Below are positions 5,750-9,023 of a stretch of 9,023 nucleotides of DNA, in pieces (positions within the stretch are counted from its first letter, which is position 1; each line of letters opens with the position of its first letter). Under the pieces are notes generated by a model. That model was given only the letters and a program-made list of their open reading frames with translations. It was not told the DNA's origin and ran no database searches. The translations under genes and the position numbers were made by a program. The DNA comes from Clostridia bacterium (GTDB lineage Bacteria; Bacillota_A; Clostridia; Oscillospirales; CAG-272): positions 1 to 9,023 of the forward strand of contig JAGBZZ010000139.1 of assembly GCA_017652965.1 (NCBI GenBank). The letters run 5' to 3'.

Positions 5750-6874
5750 TTATTCCGAGATGTACCTTTGCGTAATGGCGCGCTTCAGGGTTTCGGTGAC
5801 CGCCCTGGCCATCAGCATAAAGCCGAGGTCGCCGGGGTGGACGGTGTCTACCGTTGTCATATCGCTATACCCGCGAAAGACCGATTCGCCGTCGATGAAA
5901 TACACGTTGCGGTCGCCCTTTTCACGTGCGTAGCGGTAGGTATCCATAATGACGTTGCGGCGTGTGACCGAGCTGTGGTAGGTGTCGGGCGGTGTGTTGT
6001 CTACCAGCGTACTGCCATAGGCCTGGTCAAAATCCACCTTGGATATCATAAGATAGGGCACGTCGGGATGCGCCTCGCGGATTCTTTGGTACATCCGCAG
6101 GTGGGTGCGCTTAAGATCGGCGATCGTGCTGGCGTTGTGGTCAAAATCACAGACGAAGGCGTACATAGGGAGAGAGCGCATATAGTCCACGATCTCGTCC
6201 TCGCCGCGGCCGCTGCCCGAAAATCCGAGGTTGATATGGTCAAGCTCCAGCGCACGTGTGACGATGCTCTGATAGGCGTTCCCGGGGCGGGAGGCGCACC
6301 CGCCCTGGGTGATAGAGCTGCCGTAATAGACGATCGGCAATTCGCTCCTGTAATCTAAGCCCGCGTCAAGCACGGCCCCCTCCTCCAGGCCGATCTCCAA
6401 GGAGGTAAGCGGGTTGTAGGTGGGGAAATGGATGGTGATGTAGCGAAGCCGACTGTCGGGGAATTCAAAGCGCGAGACGTAGCCGTTTTTCATGTCGATG
6501 GGCGGTATAAAGGTCTTGGCGTGGCGGTAAAGGCGGAAGGTCGGCTCCTCCACGAAAAGGTCAAAGCCGGCACTGCCCGAAAGCGGCATATGCGGATAGC
6601 GGTGGACGCACGGCATCAGCGCGCGGATCGCGATATGGCGCGAGGTGGTAGAAAAGCGCACCCGCCCGCCCGCAGGGCATTTGGCAAGTGCGGCCACCTC
6701 GGCGCTTACGGCCGCGGCTGCCCCGTCCGGCATTCTCTTGAATTCGGGCTCGTTCTGATAATCGTAGAGTCCGTATACGCGAAAGGGGGGCTTTCTCACG
6801 TCGTAAAAGCAGAGATCCCGGGTATCCACGGTGGTATCAACGATCAGATTTTTGTCAGCGTTTTGGGCGTTCAT
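5750..6874 (-). CDS. SGNH/GDSL-type esterase with N-terminal GxDLY-type domain
   Basis: 374 residues. I chose the ATG at 6874 because AAGGAGG lies 5 bases upstream; the in-frame ATG at 6910 overlaps the promoter -10 box. The C-terminal half has the SGNH blocks in order: YYGSSITQG (block I, nucleophile S187, with Ser in place of the Asp of GDSIT), LGFSGSGRGE (block II, G220), CDFDHNA (block III, N247) and DTVHPGDLGF (block V, D343 and H346). The N-terminal half is a beta-sandwich-like region with GFDLF (103-107), matching the GxDLY motif for which the N-terminal domain of these esterases is named. The catalytic residues are intact, so an ester hydrolase is expected, probably removing acetyl or similar groups from a carbohydrate. 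No signal peptide, so cytoplasmic. It faces the beta-helix protein gene across a shared terminator, and its own promoter is divergent from the PuuD-like gene. Confidence 0.9.
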   Translation of the reverse strand: MNAQNADKNLIVDTTVDTRDLCFYDVRKPPFRVYGLYDYQNEPEFKRMPDGAAAAVSAEVAALAKCPAGGRVRFSTTSRHIAIRALMPCVHRYPHMPLSGSAGFDLFVEEPTFRLYRHAKTFIPPIDMKNGYVSRFEFPDSRLRYITIHFPTYNPLTSLEIGLEEGAVLDAGLDYRSELPIVYYGSSITQGGCASRPGNAYQSIVTRALELDHINLGFSGSGRGEDEIVDYMRSLPMYAFVCDFDHNASTIADLKRTHLRMYQRIREAHPDVPYLMISKVDFDQAYGSTLVDNTPPDTYHSSVTRRNVIMDTYRYAREKGDRNVYFIDGESVFRGYSDMTTVDTVHPGDLGFMLMARAVTETLKRAITQRYISE

Positions 6875-6908
6875 GGTAACCTCCTTGTCGGCCGTATCGG
6901 GTAAGATC

Positions 6909-6938
6909 ATTGTAGCATAAGCGCCCCCGCGCTGTCAA
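6909..6938 (-). promoter_or_regulatory. sigma-A promoter of the esterase gene
   Basis: On the minus strand, a perfect TTGACA (6938-6933), 18-base GC-rich spacer and TACAAT (6914-6909) with TGC directly upstream. The leader before the ATG at 6874 is about 28 bases. Confidence 0.8.
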
Positions 6939-7018
6939 TAGGACGGTGGCACCGAGCGGCACTTTGGGAGAGATTGGCGCTTGCGTTTCCTCTTTTGGTC
7001 TGCGTTTGCCGTTTTTTC

Positions 7019-7047
7019 TTGCAAACAGGGCGGCTTTGTGCTATACT
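7019..7047 (+). promoter_or_regulatory. sigma-A promoter of the amidotransferase-like / PIN-like gene pair
   Basis: TTGCAA (7019-7024), 17-base spacer, TATACT (7042-7047) with TGTGC directly upstream. It faces away from the esterase promoter about 80 bases to the left; I see no convincing operator in the sequence between them. Confidence 0.75.
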
Positions 7048-7075
7048 GTTCTTATCACAGTGAGGAGAGCGCAAT

Positions 7076-7792
7076 ATGAAAAGGGTGATCGGAATTGTCC
7101 CGGCGTCGCTGATCGGAGATCCCGACAAAAGCTGCATGCAGGACTTTTACAAGCTTGGGCATAACTACATCAAAAGAACCGTGGAGGCCGGGTGTATTCC
7201 CATTGGGCTGGCACCGGCCGACAACCTGCTTTGCGAGGAGGCGCTTTCTATGTGCGACGCCTTTTTGGTGCAGGGGGGCAGTGAGTTTTACCCCTATCAT
7301 TTTCAGATCATCCATCACGCGCTCACGCATGGCAAGCGCTATCTCGGCATCTGCCTTGGCCAGCAGCTGATCTACGTATACTTTGAGCTTCGCCGCCGCA
7401 TCGAGGCCGAGGGATACCGCGGGGACACCGTAAAGGGGATCTGTGACTATCTTGCCGCCCGCCCTGCCGATTTCTCGGTGCAGAAGAAGGCGCCCGGGCA
7501 CAGAAGCGAGATGCCCGCACGGGGGAACGAGGACGCCGCCAAGCATGACGTGACGGTCGTCCCCGGTACGCTTTTGCACCGCGTGCTGGGCAGAGACACC
7601 ATGCGGATCTGCTCGTTTCACAATCTGAACACACCCAAGGAGCAGACCCTGGTGACGGTAAACGCGTGGTCGGCCTTGGGGGACGGCGTTGTGGAGGGGA
7701 CCGAGTATTCGGATCATATCCTCGGTGTGCAGGGGCATCCCGAGGCGGACGGGCTCCTGCCCGAGCTGTTTGCGTTTCTGGCGGGAAGCTGA
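7076..7792 (+). CDS. class I glutamine amidotransferase-like hydrolase (PuuD / peptidase C26 type)
   Basis: 238 residues, close to the usual size of gamma-glutamyl-gamma-aminobutyrate hydrolase-like proteins. The start is fixed by GAGGAG 8 bases upstream of the ATG. The triad is visible: nucleophile C93 in YLGICLGQQL (the nucleophile elbow), and H221 and E223 in GVQGHPE. The N-terminal MKRVIGIVPAS strand and the VEAGCIPIGLAP segment (36-47) match the C26 pattern, in which the protein handles a whole small molecule rather than feeding a synthase. FLVQGGSEFYP (63-73) corresponds to the LLxGGxDxxP segment of this family, which shapes the pocket; here Glu replaces the usual Asp. Known members cleave gamma-glutamyl amides, for example in putrescine breakdown; no other putrescine genes are in the window, so the substrate is open. 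It is first in a unit with the PIN-like gene, 46 bases downstream. No signal peptide. Confidence 0.88.
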   Translation: MKRVIGIVPASLIGDPDKSCMQDFYKLGHNYIKRTVEAGCIPIGLAPADNLLCEEALSMCDAFLVQGGSEFYPYHFQIIHHALTHGKRYLGICLGQQLIYVYFELRRRIEAEGYRGDTVKGICDYLAARPADFSVQKKAPGHRSEMPARGNEDAAKHDVTVVPGTLLHRVLGRDTMRICSFHNLNTPKEQTLVTVNAWSALGDGVVEGTEYSDHILGVQGHPEADGLLPELFAFLAGS

Positions 7793-7838
7793 GTGCCGGA
7801 GGCATGAGCGAAGAGATTTTGGACGTAAGGAGATTTTT

Positions 7839-8450
7839 ATGTCGGTTTACCTGATAGACTATGAAAACGTGAAAAACGTGACGGGCTTTGGCGGTCTTGG
7901 CACGGAGGATACGGTCGTGTTTTTCTATAGCCAAAACGCCAATACCATATCCTTTGATCTGCACCTGGAGCTTTTGGGCTGCCCGGCGAAGGCCGAGTAT
8001 TTCTGCATCCGCCGCGGGGGGAAGAATGCCCTTGATTTTCAGCTTTCCACCTACGTCGGCTACCTGGTTGCCAAGTGTGCCGGGGAGGAGATCGTCATCA
8101 TTTCCAAGGACAAGGGGTATGAAAATCTGATCGCCTTCTGGCGGGAGCGGGGATGCGAGCAGATAGAATTGCGGGATAATATCCTCACGGCCAAGGACAA
8201 GGACTGCGCCGATCCCGCACCGCAGAAGGTAGCACCCCAGACGGTCAAAGAACCGCTTTTGGAGGTGCTGAGCGGCAAGGCCGAGGAGCTGGGGCTTTCC
8301 GAGGACAAATGCCGGAGGATCGTAACGATCGTGGAGGGGTATAAGACCAAGCAGGCCATCAACAACAATCTGATGAAGCTTTTCCGCGATAGCGACAAGG
8401 TGGGGAAGATCACAAAGGCGATCAAGCCGTATCTGAAGGCCAAGAGCTGA
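7839..8450 (+). CDS. PIN-like domain protein, possible ribonuclease
   Basis: 203 residues from the ATG at 7839, with TAAGGAG 6 bases upstream. Residues 1-115 read as a PIN-like/NYN fold: VYLIDYENV at the start (D7, with E9 and N10), then FFYSQNANT, then GGKNALDFQLSTYVGYL (D66), then IVIISKDKGYENLI (D91). The three Asp positions after beta-strands are those expected to bind metal in PIN-type nucleases, and the set appears intact. Residues 135-203 are a separate helical region (GLSEDKCRRIVTIVEGYKTKQAINNNLMKLFRDSDKVGKITKAIKPYL), basic and possibly nucleic-acid or partner binding; a variable linker separates the two. It is co-transcribed with the amidotransferase-like gene, which gives no clear clue to its target. 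No antitoxin-sized partner gene is adjacent, so a toxin-antitoxin role is not supported. RNA cleavage is inferred from the fold. Confidence 0.8.
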   Translation: MSVYLIDYENVKNVTGFGGLGTEDTVVFFYSQNANTISFDLHLELLGCPAKAEYFCIRRGGKNALDFQLSTYVGYLVAKCAGEEIVIISKDKGYENLIAFWRERGCEQIELRDNILTAKDKDCADPAPQKVAPQTVKEPLLEVLSGKAEELGLSEDKCRRIVTIVEGYKTKQAINNNLMKLFRDSDKVGKITKAIKPYLKAKS

Positions 8451-8493
8451 TAGGACGGAGGGGGGCTGTCACGCCCCGGCTATACCCGCAAAC

Positions 8494-8532
8494 AAAAAGA
8501 GATGCCGGCTTTTGCATAGCATCTCTTTTTTT
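8494..8532. terminator. bidirectional intrinsic terminator between convergent genes
   Basis: AAAAAGAGATGC (8494-8505) pairs with GCATCTCTTTTT (8519-8530) around a 13-base loop, with a T-run of seven (8526-8532) on the plus strand and an A-run on the other side. It separates the PIN-like gene from the convergent alcohol dehydrogenase gene, whose stop codon is 3 bases away. Confidence 0.9.
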
Positions 8533-8534
8533 GA

Positions 8535-9023
8535 TTACAGCAGTCTCTCGTAGACAGTGGCAAGCTCGCGGGCGTTCATCAGCCGCGGTACGGGGTAAAG
8601 CGGGTTTGCCTCACGGGCGGCGGTGGCCGAAAGGGTGGGGATATCCTCGGCCTTCAGCTCGGTAAGGGTGGCGGGGATCCCCATAGCGGCATTCAGGCGG
8701 CGCACGGCTTCAATGAATTTCTGCGCCCCCGCCTCGTGGCGCTCCCCCTTTGCTGCCACCCCTGCGGCAAGCGCAAGGCGGTGGAGCTTTTTGTGTGCGC
8801 TTTTGCCGTAGGCCTCCAGGACGGCGGGCATCAGGATGGCACAGGCTCGCCCGTGCGGGATGCCGTAGCGGCCGCCAAGCGCGTGCGCCAGGGCGTGGAC
8901 GTAGCCCACGTAGGATACCGAAAAGGCGTATCCCGCACGGTAGGAGGCTATCAGCATGGCCTCGCGTGCCTTGCCGTCCTGTCCGTTTTCATAGGCGCGC
9001 CCGATATTTTGAAAGATAAGCGC
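8535..9023 (-). CDS. iron-containing alcohol dehydrogenase, C-terminal part
   Basis: The gene enters from the right edge and is read leftward; the open frame fills all 66 bases to the right of the first in-frame ATG (8957), so the true start lies outside. The 162 visible residues correspond to the helical C-terminal domain of the Fe-ADH family (usual length about 380-400). VHALAHALGGRYGIPHG carries H43 and H57 of the visible part, 14 residues apart. They match the two C-terminal metal-binding histidines known in FucO-type enzymes, with the intermediate H47 also conserved. The nucleotide-binding N-terminal domain and the other two metal ligands lie off the edge. Enzymes of this family reduce aldehydes or oxidise alcohols with NAD(P); the substrate cannot be told. 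It ends at the terminator shared with the PIN-like gene. Confidence 0.9.
   Translation of the reverse strand, partial: ALIFQNIGRAYENGQDGKAREAMLIASYRAGYAFSVSYVGYVHALAHALGGRYGIPHGRACAILMPAVLEAYGKSAHKKLHRLALAAGVAAKGERHEAGAQKFIEAVRRLNAAMGIPATLTELKAEDIPTLSATAAREANPLYPVPRLMNARELATVYERLL

Noticed and set aside
5729..6358. Rightward open frame of 209 codons opposite the SGNH esterase gene
   Set aside because: It begins inside the terminator hairpin and lies opposite a clear esterase with intact catalytic blocks.
6943..6957. CGGTGGCACCG resembling the T-box antiterminator core (GGTGGNACCGCG)
   Set aside because: No stem I or specifier region precedes it and no terminator hairpin follows. The downstream gene has its own promoter at 7019-7047, and the gene is not an aminoacyl-tRNA or amino-acid gene.
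7055..7738. Leftward open frame of 227 codons opposite the amidotransferase-like gene
   Set aside because: The plus strand has the C/H/E triad, ribosome site and promoter; the minus frame has none of these supports.

Overview
The window looks like a piece of a Gram-positive Clostridia-type (Bacillota) chromosome, probably from a gut anaerobe of moderate GC content. This is inferred from the strong Shine-Dalgarno sites (GGAGG and AAAGGCGGTG), the sigma-A promoters with 17-18 bp spacers and a TG just before the -10 box, the A-tract/U-tract intrinsic terminators, and the gene families present. The species cannot be named from the sequence alone.

Left part (1 to about 1210), visibly more AT-rich. 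It starts with the 5' two-thirds or so of a leftward gene for a NERD-domain protein with a PD-(D/E)XK-like signature, running off the left edge from a GTG start. A gene-free 299-base stretch (614-912) follows. It holds two outward-facing promoters with a dense array of small hairpins between them, in which GTGATG / CATCACT motifs alternate with short palindromes. The array is flanked by an imperfect 11-bp direct repeat. The rightward promoter drives a tiny two-helix membrane protein (80 aa). After it come a sequence resembling the 3' end of a tRNA and a perfect hairpin terminator, which may mark the edge of an integrated element.

Middle part (about 1300-3650). Two rightward genes, each with its own promoter, encode multi-helix membrane proteins that I do not recognise (277 and 411 aa). 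A strong terminator ends this block.

Right part (3727-9023), more GC-rich. A GNAT acetyltransferase gene is followed after 50 bases by a gene for a GH28-like parallel beta-helix protein without a signal peptide. These converge on a leftward SGNH/GDSL esterase gene across a shared bidirectional terminator. The esterase is divergent, through a roughly 200-base promoter region, from a two-gene rightward unit: a class I glutamine amidotransferase-like (PuuD/peptidase C26) hydrolase and a PIN-like-domain protein. That unit converges on the 3' end of an iron-containing alcohol dehydrogenase gene, which is cut by the right edge. The beta-helix protein, esterase and alcohol dehydrogenase are compatible with intracellular carbohydrate metabolism, but no complete pathway is visible.

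No complete known mobile element, CRISPR array, cas gene, rRNA or intact tRNA was found. The most unusual structure is the palindrome array at 693-860.
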